The notes beneath the pieces are model-generated. The model ran no database searches and was not told where the DNA came from. It was given only the letters and a program-made list of their open reading frames with translations. A stretch of DNA of 64,000 bases from contig JASLBU010000187.1 of the NCBI GenBank assembly GCA_030146365.1, forward strand, positions 1-64,000, in the 5' to 3' direction. The stretch is from Candidatus Limnocylindria bacterium. GTDB taxonomy: Bacteria > Chloroflexota > Limnocylindria > QHBO01. Below, in pieces: positions 32,000 to 39,747 of the stretch (position 1 is the first letter of the stretch; each line of letters starts with the position of its first letter). The translations under genes and the position numbers were made by a program.

Positions 32000-33945
32000 G
32001 GCCGGGCAGTGTACGACGAGCGCCGCCGCACCAGGATCACGGCGGCGATCAGCACGAGCACGGCGACGAGCACCACGCTGGCGATGCGCACGATACCGCC
32101 CGTCTCCGCGGCCGCCACGATCCGCTGCGCTTCGTTCGTCGCATCGAGCGCAGCGCGGAGGTCCCCGTCGGCGAAGTGGCCGTTGGCCATGCCCAACTCC
32201 ACGGCTGGGTCGGGGCCCCCGATAAGCCCGATGCGCTCGAGGAACGTTCGCTCGCCACTGACCTCCGCCGCCGTCGCGGCGTACGCCTCGACGACGGACC
32301 GCTCCGCCTCCAGCTCGGCCACGGCCTCGCCGGCCGCGCCATACGAGCGCCACGCCTGCTGCAGCCGGTCCGGGGCGGAGAGGCCGGCGGCCCGCATCTC
32401 GTCGAGCAGTGCATCGCGGTCATCCAGCCAGCCGGCGCCGGCCTCCATCTGCTCGGCCGCCACGTCGAACTCCCAGGCGGCCATTGCGGCCCGGACCGGG
32501 TCCGGCGCTCCCCACCCGTCCGCGGCGTCGACCAGCTCGGCGAACGTGGAACGGGCCGCCTCCCGGGCGGGCAGCAGGGCGGCATCCTCGTCGCTCAGGA
32601 CGCGTTCGGCGAAGGCGTCCCCCAGGTCCGCCGATGCCACGGTCTCGAGGTGGTCGAGGAAGGAACGAGTCGTCAGCGGCGCGGCGGGCGCGGCGACGCC
32701 ATCGGGCAGCGGCTGCGGCTCCACCTCGGCCGCCTGGTACGGGCCGACGCCGGCGGCCGTACGCGCCAGCACGGTGCGGAGCGCATCGGCACCGACGGCC
32801 GCCTCGAGCTCCTCGATGAACGCCCACGAGGCGGCGTACCCGAACGCCTCCCCTGCCGGGCCCTCGTTGCCGGCCCAGGTGGCGAGCCGAAACCCGTCGG
32901 CGGCCCGAGCCTCGGCACGTTCGGCCGGGTCGTACGGCAGGGCGATCTCCAGCTGCTCGGCCACCCGCGCCGCGACGTCGCTGGCGAGGCCTTCCCTGAG
33001 CCAGCGGTCGGCGATGAATCCTGAGGACAGCCACACGTGGGCTACCTGGTGAATGGTCGTGAAGGGCGGCTGGTCGAAGGCGATCAGAATCTCCGTCCCG
33101 CGTTCCGGCTCCTCGGCGAACCCGGAGGTGTCGGCGGCGACGGATTCGGTGATCACCAGCTCGCCCAGCCGTGGATACGGCAGGCCGAGCTGCTCCTCGA
33201 GCAGCGGCAGGGCCCGGGTGACGAGGTCCGCCGTGCGCTCCCCCCACGCCTCGTCATCCGAGAACGAACGAACGACCAGATCCGCCGTACCGCCCTCCAG
33301 GGGCACCGCGGAGTCGAACGAGGTGTACTCCACCGGCTGGATCGCGGTCACCAGCGCCAGCCACTGCGCGGGGTCGTCGATGGCCCCACTCACGAACGCG
33401 CCGCCTTCCTCCGTCAGGGGATCTCCGTCGACGCGAACCTCGTATCCCTCCGGAACCGTCACCGCCACCGTGCCCGAGGTGCCGAAGCCCCACGCCGGGA
33501 AGACGACCACCGATGGACGGACGCGCAGCTGCGGGTGGTCGCTGTCCGGCAGCACGTACGTCAGCTCGAACGAGACGGTGTCCTCGTATCGAAGGTCGTC
33601 GCGCAGCGAGACGGTCGCGACGTTGACGTCCTCCTGGATCGCCACCTCGACACCGATGTCACCCTCCGCGTCGGTGGCGGCCACCGTGGTCGCCTGGTCG
33701 TGGATGGCGAGGCGGACCTCGTCGAACACGCTGAACTGCCCGGCAGGGTCAGGCGTCGTGTTGGTGAACGAGACCTCCACGCGCACGTCCACCTCGCCGT
33801 CGTCGGGTCGTACCGCGTAGGTGGCGACTGTCTCCATCGTGTAGTCGGCCGCCCGGACGACACCAGGCCGGACGGCCGGTGCGAGCAGAGCAGCAGCCGC
33901 GGCCAACCCGATCACGAGGCTGACGGCGCCAGGGCGCCGGATCAC
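31996..33945 (-). CDS. M1-peptidase-like exported protein, catalytic Glu lost
   Basis: A 649-residue protein. A signal peptide (SLVIGLAAAAALLAPAV) is followed by a beta-rich domain, a gluzincin-like domain, a helical domain and a C-terminal membrane helix (IASVVLVAVLVLIAAVILV) with a basic tail. The peptidase zinc motif HExxH reads His299-Gln300-Val-Ala-His303, so the general base is replaced by Gln; the third ligand region WLREGLASD is kept. It may bind zinc and peptide but is probably inactive. I chose GTG 33945 (GTGA overlap with the YbjN-like gene). A GTG at 34011 would overlap that gene by 70 bases. Confidence 0.8.
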   Translation of the reverse strand: MIRRPGAVSLVIGLAAAAALLAPAVRPGVVRAADYTMETVATYAVRPDDGEVDVRVEVSFTNTTPDPAGQFSVFDEVRLAIHDQATTVAATDAEGDIGVEVAIQEDVNVATVSLRDDLRYEDTVSFELTYVLPDSDHPQLRVRPSVVVFPAWGFGTSGTVAVTVPEGYEVRVDGDPLTEEGGAFVSGAIDDPAQWLALVTAIQPVEYTSFDSAVPLEGGTADLVVRSFSDDEAWGERTADLVTRALPLLEEQLGLPYPRLGELVITESVAADTSGFAEEPERGTEILIAFDQPPFTTIHQVAHVWLSSGFIADRWLREGLASDVAARVAEQLEIALPYDPAERAEARAADGFRLATWAGNEGPAGEAFGYAASWAFIEELEAAVGADALRTVLARTAAGVGPYQAAEVEPQPLPDGVAAPAAPLTTRSFLDHLETVASADLGDAFAERVLSDEDAALLPAREAARSTFAELVDAADGWGAPDPVRAAMAAWEFDVAAEQMEAGAGWLDDRDALLDEMRAAGLSAPDRLQQAWRSYGAAGEAVAELEAERSVVEAYAATAAEVSGERTFLERIGLIGGPDPAVELGMANGHFADGDLRAALDATNEAQRIVAAAETGGIVRIASVVLVAVLVLIAAVILVRRRSSYTARP

Positions 33946-34517
33946 GAGGCGCGCCCGAGCAGACGCGCGAGCAGACCCGGCCGGCGGATGCGGGGCAGCG
34001 GCGGCTCCCACGCGGGCATTGCAGCCTCCACCTCCGCCCGGTGAGCGGCCAGCAGGCCGGCGTTCCGGTTGGTGCGGTCGCTCCAGTCCGGCAGCACGCC
34101 GCGGTCGTTGACGGCGTGCGCCGTTTCCTCGAGCAGTCGATCGGCGACGATCGCGAGGCGTACCAAGCCCCGACCCAGCGCGTCACGGTCGAGGGATCCG
34201 GCGGGCAGCTCGGTCATCAGCATCGGGCGGTCGTCATCGGTCATGGCGAATTTCACGAACGGGTAGTCGAAGTTGGCACGGAGCATCCGGGCGTAGGTGC
34301 GCTTGGGGATCTCCATCGCCTCGAGCCCATAGTATGCCCACAGCGACGTTCCGACCCCCGCCACCCACGCCACCGTGACGCGCAGGTCATATCGACGTGC
34401 ACCATCGATGACCACGTCGCGGCTCAGCGCCGGGTCACCGGCCTCGCCGCTGGACCCGACCGTCTCGACGCCCAGCTCGGCCAGCCACGCGTCGATCGAT
34501 GCAGCCTCGGTGGTCAC
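33942..34517 (-). CDS. YbjN-domain (secretion-chaperone-fold) protein
   Basis: A 191-residue cytosolic protein. Its core (RRYDLRVTVAWVAGVGTSLW, then MLRANFDYPFVKFAMTDDDRPM and LGRGLVRLAIVADRLLEET) matches the YbjN/type III secretion chaperone-like fold, a general protein-binding module. The GTG start overlaps the glgC stop and its own stop overlaps the GTG of the M1-like gene. It is the second of four tightly coupled genes. The binding partner may be an operon neighbour. Confidence 0.75.
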   Translation of the reverse strand: MTTEAASIDAWLAELGVETVGSSGEAGDPALSRDVVIDGARRYDLRVTVAWVAGVGTSLWAYYGLEAMEIPKRTYARMLRANFDYPFVKFAMTDDDRPMLMTELPAGSLDRDALGRGLVRLAIVADRLLEETAHAVNDRGVLPDWSDRTNRNAGLLAAHRAEVEAAMPAWEPPLPRIRRPGLLARLLGRAS

Positions 34518-35770
34518 GAGGCGGCGATCGTCTCGCCGGATCGGATGCGGCGGCGGCGCTGGAAGTCGCGCTCGGCGACGCCCGGGTCGATGCGGCAGTT
34601 CCGGCCGACCTCGACGCCCCGCGGAACGCGCGCCCGCTTTCCCACCAGCGTGATGCCCGCGTACAGCCGCTCCGGCTCGGCTCGATTCGGTCGCAGGTCC
34701 TCCCCGAAGCCCACGCGCGCGCCGGCACCGATCCACGCCTCCTTGTCGACGATCGCCCGATCCAGGACGGCACCCTCGCCGATGACCGCGTCGAACATCA
34801 CGATCGAGTCGCGAATCACCGCGCCGGCCATGACGCGGACACCGGGCGACAGGATGCTGCGCTCGACCCAGCCGTCCACGACGCAGCCGTGGCTGATCAT
34901 GGAGCGGCTCACCGTGGCGCCCGGTCCGACGCGTGCCGGCGGCCGCTCCTCGCTCTTCGTGTACACCAGCCAGCCCAAGTCGTTGAGCTCGATGCCCGGG
35001 TCGTCGCTCAGGAGATCCAGGCTGGTCTGCCAGTAGCTCTCGACCGTGCCGACGTCCTGCCAGTAGCCGGCGAACTCGTACGCGAACACGCGCCGGCCCT
35101 GCGCCACCATCCATGGCAGCACGTCGCGGCCGAAGTCCACCCGGTCGGGGCTCAGCAGCTCCCTCATGGCGGGCCAGCTGAACACGTACACCCCCATGCT
35201 GACCAGGTTCGAGGGCGGGTCGGCCGGCTTCTCGATGAAGTCGGTGACCCGGCCGTCATCGGCGACGTCCAGGATTCCGAAGCGGTGAGCCTCCGCCAGG
35301 GGCACGGTGCGAACCGCGCAGGTGACATCCGCACGCTTCTCCCGATGCAGGTCGATGAACGGCCGGTAGTCCATCTTGTAGATGTGGTCGCCCGCCAGGA
35401 CGAGGACGAGCTCCGGCGAGCGGTCGTCGATGAAATCCAGGTTCTGGAGCACCGCGTCCGCCGTCCCGCGATACCAGTCGCGGGCCCGGCCCCGGCCGAT
35501 GAACGGCTGGAGGAGGGAGACCCCGCCGCGGCTGCGGTCCAGGTCCCATGGCCGCCCGACGCCGATGTGGTCGATGAGCGACCGGGGCGCGTACTGCGTG
35601 AGGATTCCGACGTCCGTGAGCCCGGAGTTGACGGTGTTGCTCAGCGCGAAGTCGATGATCCGGTACTTGCCGCCGAAGGGCACGCCCGGCTTCGCGCGCA
35701 CCTGCGAGAGGATGCTGAGGCGCTCGCCCTCACCCCCCGCGAGGATCAGCGTCAGGACCGGGCTGGACAC
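34514..35770 (-). CDS. glgC: glucose-1-phosphate adenylyltransferase
   Basis: A 418-residue enzyme that makes ADP-glucose for glycogen or trehalose synthesis. The N-terminal nucleotidyltransferase domain has LAGGEGERL with a downstream AKPGVPFGGKYRIIDF (activator-binding Lys), VLAGDHIYKMDY with the catalytic Asp, and FIEKP. A left-handed beta-helix with hexapeptide repeats (IRDSIVMFDAVIGEGAVL) closes it. It heads an operon with YbjN-like, M1-like and pncB genes. No glycogen synthase or branching enzyme is nearby. The GTG start lies six bases after a TAGCGT hexamer. Confidence 0.94.
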   Translation of the reverse strand: MSSPVLTLILAGGEGERLSILSQVRAKPGVPFGGKYRIIDFALSNTVNSGLTDVGILTQYAPRSLIDHIGVGRPWDLDRSRGGVSLLQPFIGRGRARDWYRGTADAVLQNLDFIDDRSPELVLVLAGDHIYKMDYRPFIDLHREKRADVTCAVRTVPLAEAHRFGILDVADDGRVTDFIEKPADPPSNLVSMGVYVFSWPAMRELLSPDRVDFGRDVLPWMVAQGRRVFAYEFAGYWQDVGTVESYWQTSLDLLSDDPGIELNDLGWLVYTKSEERPPARVGPGATVSRSMISHGCVVDGWVERSILSPGVRVMAGAVIRDSIVMFDAVIGEGAVLDRAIVDKEAWIGAGARVGFGEDLRPNRAEPERLYAGITLVGKRARVPRGVEVGRNCRIDPGVAERDFQRRRRIRSGETIAAS

Positions 35771-35776
35771 GATCGG

Positions 35777-35782
35777 ACGCTA
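35777..35782 (-). promoter_or_regulatory. -10 element, leaderless start
   Basis: TAGCGT on the minus strand ends six bases before the glgC GTG at 35770; no ribosome site lies between. Confidence 0.55.
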
Positions 35783-35798
35783 TCCCGGGTCGCGCGGC

Positions 35799-38615
35799 TC
35801 AACCGTCGCCGCCGCCTCCTCCGCCGCCGCCACCGCCTCCTCCGCCGCCGCCACCGTTGCCCGGACGCGGGGTCGGTGCCGGCGTGGGCGCCGGAGTCGG
35901 TGCCGGGGGTGCCGGTGGAGCCGGGGTGGCCGCCGGCGGCGGGGGCGCGCCGGCAGGCCCGCCGGCGGGAGGACCCGTCGTCGACCTGGGCCGCGCGCCA
36001 CGCTCTCCGCAGATGGCGGGGAACGACGATTCACCGGGGATCGGCGCGATCGCGAACCGGACGTCCTCGTCCTCCTGGTAGTCCGCGGGGTCGCCACTCG
36101 CTCCCGTCTGCCCGCTCACGAGCCGGTCCGACCAGGTGTCGGCCGCCTCGAGCCATGGGTCCGGCCGCTCTGGCGTCGCGGTCGAGACGTAGCGCTCCAG
36201 ATCCAGGCAGCCGTTCACGTGAACGTTGTCCACTTCCGGGACCGTGCCCTCCAAAAACGGAACGGTGATGGTCTTGCCGCAGCGACCGGAGTCGGCCATG
36301 CCCGTCCAGCGGCACACCTCCTCGGTGACGATGCCGTCCGGCTGTTCGAACGCGGTCTGGCCGACGGGCTCCTGCCCGTTCCACGCCCACGGCTCGTTGA
36401 GCGCCCTGGTCATGAACTCGTTCCATGCGTACAGCGGGCCATCGGCGCTGAACAGGCCCTCGCCGAGCACGTTCGACATCTGTGCGTTGTCGCTGTTCCC
36501 CATCCACACGCCGGTCACCAGGCTCCCCGGCACGTATCCGAAGCCGGACACGTCTCGGAAGTCGTTCGTGGTCCCGGTCTTGAACCCGGCCGGCCGTCGC
36601 TCCTCGTCCACCGTGAACAGGTTCGCGCGGTCACCCCACAGGATGTTCTTCTTGGGGTCGGTGTTGCCCTCGATGATCCAGTGCGTCAGGTACGCCTCCG
36701 CCGCCGTCATCGGCTGCGTCGGGGCAGGGGCATCGTCCTCGCGGGTGTAGATGATCCGCCCGTCCCGGTTGCGAATCTCGATGATGGACGTCGCGCGGTT
36801 CAGCTCCCCTTCCTGGGCGAAGGCGCCGTACGCCTGGGTCATGTTCGTCAGGTTGACCGGCACCGAGCCCAGTGCCAGAGACAGCCCCGGATCGAGGCCC
36901 ATGATGTACTCCGCCGTCGCGATGCCCATCTTCTCGGCGAACTCCGCGGTCATCTGCGACCCGACGAGGTACTGCATCTGGACCGAAGGGATGTTGAGGG
37001 AGTAGCGGAGTGCGTCGACCGCGAGCACCGGGCCGTGCTCCTTGATGTCGGCGTTCGTGGGCCGGTAGCTGGTCTCCTCCGTCAGCCCGAACTCGGTGAT
37101 GGCGTCGACGAACATCGTGCTGACGGTGGCGTCGCGGGACTGGAAGGCCGCGGAATACGTGATCGGCTTGAAGGCCGATCCGGGCTGTCGGCGGGACTGG
37201 CGCGCGATGTCGTACTGGCCCTTCACCGCGGGATCGTCGCGGTTGTAGTAGTCGACGCTGCCGACGTAGGCGACGATCTCTCCGGTCGCCGAGTCGATCG
37301 ACACCAACGCAGAGTTGTTCACGTTCTTGTCGCCGCAAAGATCGTTATCGGGGACGTCCTCGGACAGGCACTTGACCCACTTCTGGACGATCTCGTGGGC
37401 GACCTGCTGGAGCTCGTAGTCGAGCGTCGTCACGATGCGGTACCCACCGGTCCGCACCTCCGCGGCCGGGTCCTCGTGGCCCAGGGCGGCGAGAATCCGC
37501 TCCGCCTCGTCGCGCACCCGGAAGCTGAAGTGCGGCTCTCGCAGCACGCTGGTGATGCGTCCGGGCTCCATCTCCAGCCAAGTGGTGGCGCGCGCCCGGT
37601 TGTACTCGCCGCGGGTGATGTAGCCCTCATCGAGCATCGCGCCAAGGACGAGGTCGCGCTCGCGGAGCGCATCGGCGGCGGCCTCCTCGCTTCCCGGCTC
37701 GCCGTTCGGGTTCTGGTACGGGTCCAGGAACGAGGGGGCCTGCGGGAGGGCGGCCAGGAAGGCGGCCTGGGCGATCGACATGTCGTTGAGGTCCTGGAGG
37801 CCGAAGTAGTTGGCGGCGGCGGCCCGGATGCCATACGAGCCGTTGCCGTAGTAGATGAGATTCAGGTACGTCTCGAGGATCCGCTCCTTGCCCGCCCGCC
37901 CCGGATACGCCGAGGTGACCTGCATGGCGAGGATGTTCTCGCGGATCTTGTCCTCGATCTCGACCGAGTTCTTCGGCTCCGGAGGCTGGCAGACATCCGT
38001 CTCATCGGCCTCCTCATCCGCCGCTGGCTCGGCGCTCGCGGCCGCGTCCGGATCGACCTGGAGCAGGCTGGGCGCCGGAGTGGCGTCCGCATCGACGCTT
38101 TCTCCCGCCTCCTCTGCCTGCAGGACCTGAGCGTAGTCGATGACCTGCTGGGTGATGGTGGAGGCGCCCTGCCTGATCTCGCCCGCCTCCAGGTTGACGA
38201 TGGCCGCGCGCACGATGCCCTGGAAGTCCACGCCGTTGTTCTCCCAGAAGGTGCGGTCCTCGCTGGCGACCGTCGCCTGCCAGATGGTCTCGGGCAGCTC
38301 CCCGAAGTCCACGGCTTCGCGGTTCTGGCATTCGAAGCGAGCCAGCAGCGTCTGGCCGGTGCGGTCGTACACGTAGGTGGACTCGGCAGGCTCGATGCCG
38401 TCGAGCACGTTCGGCTCGGGCAGATCGGAAGCGAAGTAGCTGTAGGCGGCGAACATGCCACCGGCCGTGCCCATGATCGACCCGACGAACATCATCCCGA
38501 AGACGCCGAGCGTAACGAGCAGGAACGTGGCGAGCCCACGGCGGCGGGATCCGCGCCGGGTGGTTCGGCGCGTCATCATCAGATGACGCCGCCGCCGCTG
38601 GAGAGCCGGATGCAT
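35799..38615 (-). CDS. class A penicillin-binding protein (transglycosylase/transpeptidase)
   Basis: A 938-residue bifunctional peptidoglycan synthase. A basic cytoplasmic tail and one membrane helix lead to a GT51 domain with Glu119 in SEDRTFW and GASTITQQ. An unusual acidic/Ala-rich insert of about 60 residues then interrupts it before the KIRENILAMQ region. The transpeptidase has Ser480-x-x-Lys483 in GSAFKP, YSLN and Lys679-Thr-Gly. The C-terminus is Pro/Ala/Thr-rich and ends in about 17 glycines. It polymerises and cross-links glycan strands outside the membrane. ATG 38615 follows a TACCCT hexamer by seven bases; ATGs at 38579 and 38576 are alternatives. Confidence 0.93.
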   Translation of the reverse strand: MHPALQRRRRHLMMTRRTTRRGSRRRGLATFLLVTLGVFGMMFVGSIMGTAGGMFAAYSYFASDLPEPNVLDGIEPAESTYVYDRTGQTLLARFECQNREAVDFGELPETIWQATVASEDRTFWENNGVDFQGIVRAAIVNLEAGEIRQGASTITQQVIDYAQVLQAEEAGESVDADATPAPSLLQVDPDAAASAEPAADEEADETDVCQPPEPKNSVEIEDKIRENILAMQVTSAYPGRAGKERILETYLNLIYYGNGSYGIRAAAANYFGLQDLNDMSIAQAAFLAALPQAPSFLDPYQNPNGEPGSEEAAADALRERDLVLGAMLDEGYITRGEYNRARATTWLEMEPGRITSVLREPHFSFRVRDEAERILAALGHEDPAAEVRTGGYRIVTTLDYELQQVAHEIVQKWVKCLSEDVPDNDLCGDKNVNNSALVSIDSATGEIVAYVGSVDYYNRDDPAVKGQYDIARQSRRQPGSAFKPITYSAAFQSRDATVSTMFVDAITEFGLTEETSYRPTNADIKEHGPVLAVDALRYSLNIPSVQMQYLVGSQMTAEFAEKMGIATAEYIMGLDPGLSLALGSVPVNLTNMTQAYGAFAQEGELNRATSIIEIRNRDGRIIYTREDDAPAPTQPMTAAEAYLTHWIIEGNTDPKKNILWGDRANLFTVDEERRPAGFKTGTTNDFRDVSGFGYVPGSLVTGVWMGNSDNAQMSNVLGEGLFSADGPLYAWNEFMTRALNEPWAWNGQEPVGQTAFEQPDGIVTEEVCRWTGMADSGRCGKTITVPFLEGTVPEVDNVHVNGCLDLERYVSTATPERPDPWLEAADTWSDRLVSGQTGASGDPADYQEDEDVRFAIAPIPGESSFPAICGERGARPRSTTGPPAGGPAGAPPPPAATPAPPAPPAPTPAPTPAPTPRPGNGGGGGGGGGGGGGGGGDG
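35812..35853. repeat. perfect 21-bp tandem duplication in a poly-Gly coding tail
   Basis: CCGCCTCCTCCGCCGCCGCC plus A (21 bases) occurs twice in direct succession. On the coding (minus) strand each copy gives seven glycines, part of the terminal Gly run of the penicillin-binding protein. The triplet phase is kept, so slippage changes only tail length. Confidence 0.93.
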
Positions 38616-38622
38616 CGCTCGC

Positions 38623-38628
38623 AGGGTA
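38623..38628 (-). promoter_or_regulatory. -10 element, leaderless start
   Basis: TACCCT on the minus strand ends seven bases before the ATG at 38615. It supports that ATG as the start of the penicillin-binding protein. Confidence 0.55.
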
Positions 38629-38658
38629 CCAGCCGACGGATGCCGGGTCGAATGCCGG

Positions 38659-39303
38659 TCAGCGCACCACGGTGAGCACGCGACTGTCCACGAGCAGTGC
38701 GATGAGCGCGCCGCCGACGAGGAAGGGCCCGAACGGGATGTAGCTGCGCATCCCCACGCGCCGCAGGCCCAGCAGCGCGATGCTGGTACCGGCCGCCAGG
38801 AAGGCAGCCGCGAACAGCGCCGTGAAGATGGCCGGCCAGCCCAGCATGAGCCCGATGGGGGCCACGAGGTAGAGGTCACCGAGGGCGAGGCCACCACGGA
38901 CGACCAGCGCAAGCGTCCCGAGGAAGGCAACCGCCGCGACGGCGCCGATGAGCGCGTCGACCGGCTGGACGCCGGGGTTGAACGGCACGAACAACGCGGC
39001 GAGAAGGATCAGCGGGTCGAGGAGGATATGCGGCAGACGGCGTTGCTCGAGGTCCGTCGCCGTCAGCAGCAAGAGCAGACCCAGGAGGAGGAGATAGCCG
39101 GCAGTCGCCGCCCACGGCAGGGAGGAGCGGGCCACGACCGCGGCGGCACCCAGCCCGGCGACCACCGCGAGGGCCACGGTGCGCCACCCCAGCGTTCGGC
39201 GCTGCGCCTCTTCGGCGGGCCAGACGCTCGCGAGACGCTCGGCGAAGGCGCCGAGCGCGGCGAAGCCGATCCCGGCAGCGATGGATCCGAGGGTGAGTCC
39301 CAA
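38659..39303 (-). CDS. A24-type prepilin peptidase-like membrane protease
   Basis: A 214-residue membrane protein with about seven helices. The two aspartates of the A24 aspartic-protease family appear as TATDLEQRRLPHILL and GLALGDLYLVAPIGL (normally GxGD, here ALGD). It corresponds to the C-terminal catalytic half of type 4 prepilin peptidases; the methyltransferase half is absent, as in TadV/CpaA or FlaK-like enzymes. I chose TTG 39303, preceded by AGGAGG at short spacing. No pilin genes lie in the window, so the substrate is unknown. Confidence 0.82.
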   Translation of the reverse strand: MGLTLGSIAAGIGFAALGAFAERLASVWPAEEAQRRTLGWRTVALAVVAGLGAAAVVARSSLPWAATAGYLLLLGLLLLLTATDLEQRRLPHILLDPLILLAALFVPFNPGVQPVDALIGAVAAVAFLGTLALVVRGGLALGDLYLVAPIGLMLGWPAIFTALFAAAFLAAGTSIALLGLRRVGMRSYIPFGPFLVGGALIALLVDSRVLTVVR

Positions 39304-39399
39304 AGCGCCTCCTGTCCCCTGCCGCCGTCTTGTCACGTGCCCCACGCACGCCGGCACCCCGCATCCTACGAGCCTGTGGCCGCCGGCCCATAGGCCGAA

Positions 39400-39434
39400 G
39401 GTCCGTGCAGGGTGGCCGTGAGCTGGCACGGACC
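39400..39434. repeat. 9-bp inverted repeat upstream of the CsbD gene
   Basis: GGTCCGTGC (39400-39408) and GCACGGACC (39426-39434) are perfect inverted copies separated by 17 bases, 60 bases before the CsbD start. It could be an operator or fold in a leader. The rest of 39304-39493 shows no gene. Confidence 0.6.
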
Positions 39435-39493
39435 CTGCTTCATATGGGGCATAGCCGGTCACCCGGCCGGCGGACACGGGAGGAACCGTACCC

Positions 39494-39682
39494 ATGGACA
39501 AGGATCGCATCGAAGGCCCCTTCAAGGAGGCCGGTGGCAAGGTCAAGGAAGGGTGGGGCGACCTCACGGACGACTCCAGCACCGAAGCCGAGGGCCACGT
39601 CGACCAGGCCGAGGGCAAGCTCCAGAACGACTGGGGCGAGACCAAGGACACGGTCCGGGACGCCGTGGACGGCGACCGCTAG
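39494..39682 (+). CDS. CsbD-like stress protein
   Basis: A 62-residue hydrophilic, acidic protein: MDKDRIEGPFKEAGGKVKEG followed by repeated EGxxxQAEGKLQ-type segments, the pattern of the CsbD family. These small proteins accumulate under general stress in many bacteria; the molecular role is unknown. A good ribosome site (GGGAGGA) precedes the ATG. It is monocistronic, ending before a hairpin at 39703-39732. Confidence 0.9.
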   Translation: MDKDRIEGPFKEAGGKVKEGWGDLTDDSSTEAEGHVDQAEGKLQNDWGETKDTVRDAVDGDR

Positions 39683-39702
39683 CGTTCACTGCACCCACCC
39701 CG

Positions 39703-39732
39703 CGCCCCGCCGGGCTCAACCCCGGTGGGGCG
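39703..39732. terminator. 12-bp stem-loop between convergent genes
   Basis: CGCCCCGCCGGG (39703-39714) pairs with CCCGGTGGGGCG (39721-39732), one G-T pair, six-base loop. It lies between the ends of the CsbD gene and the convergent aminopeptidase gene, as expected for a bidirectional terminator. A T-rich tail is weak (TCGTTGTG). Confidence 0.65.
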
Positions 39733-39747
39733 TCGTTGTGCGCGGGC

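Noticed and set aside
35382..38675. 1,097-codon plus-strand frame opposite the penicillin-binding protein and glgC
   Set aside because: It spans two well-supported minus-strand genes and shows only mirror-frame composition.
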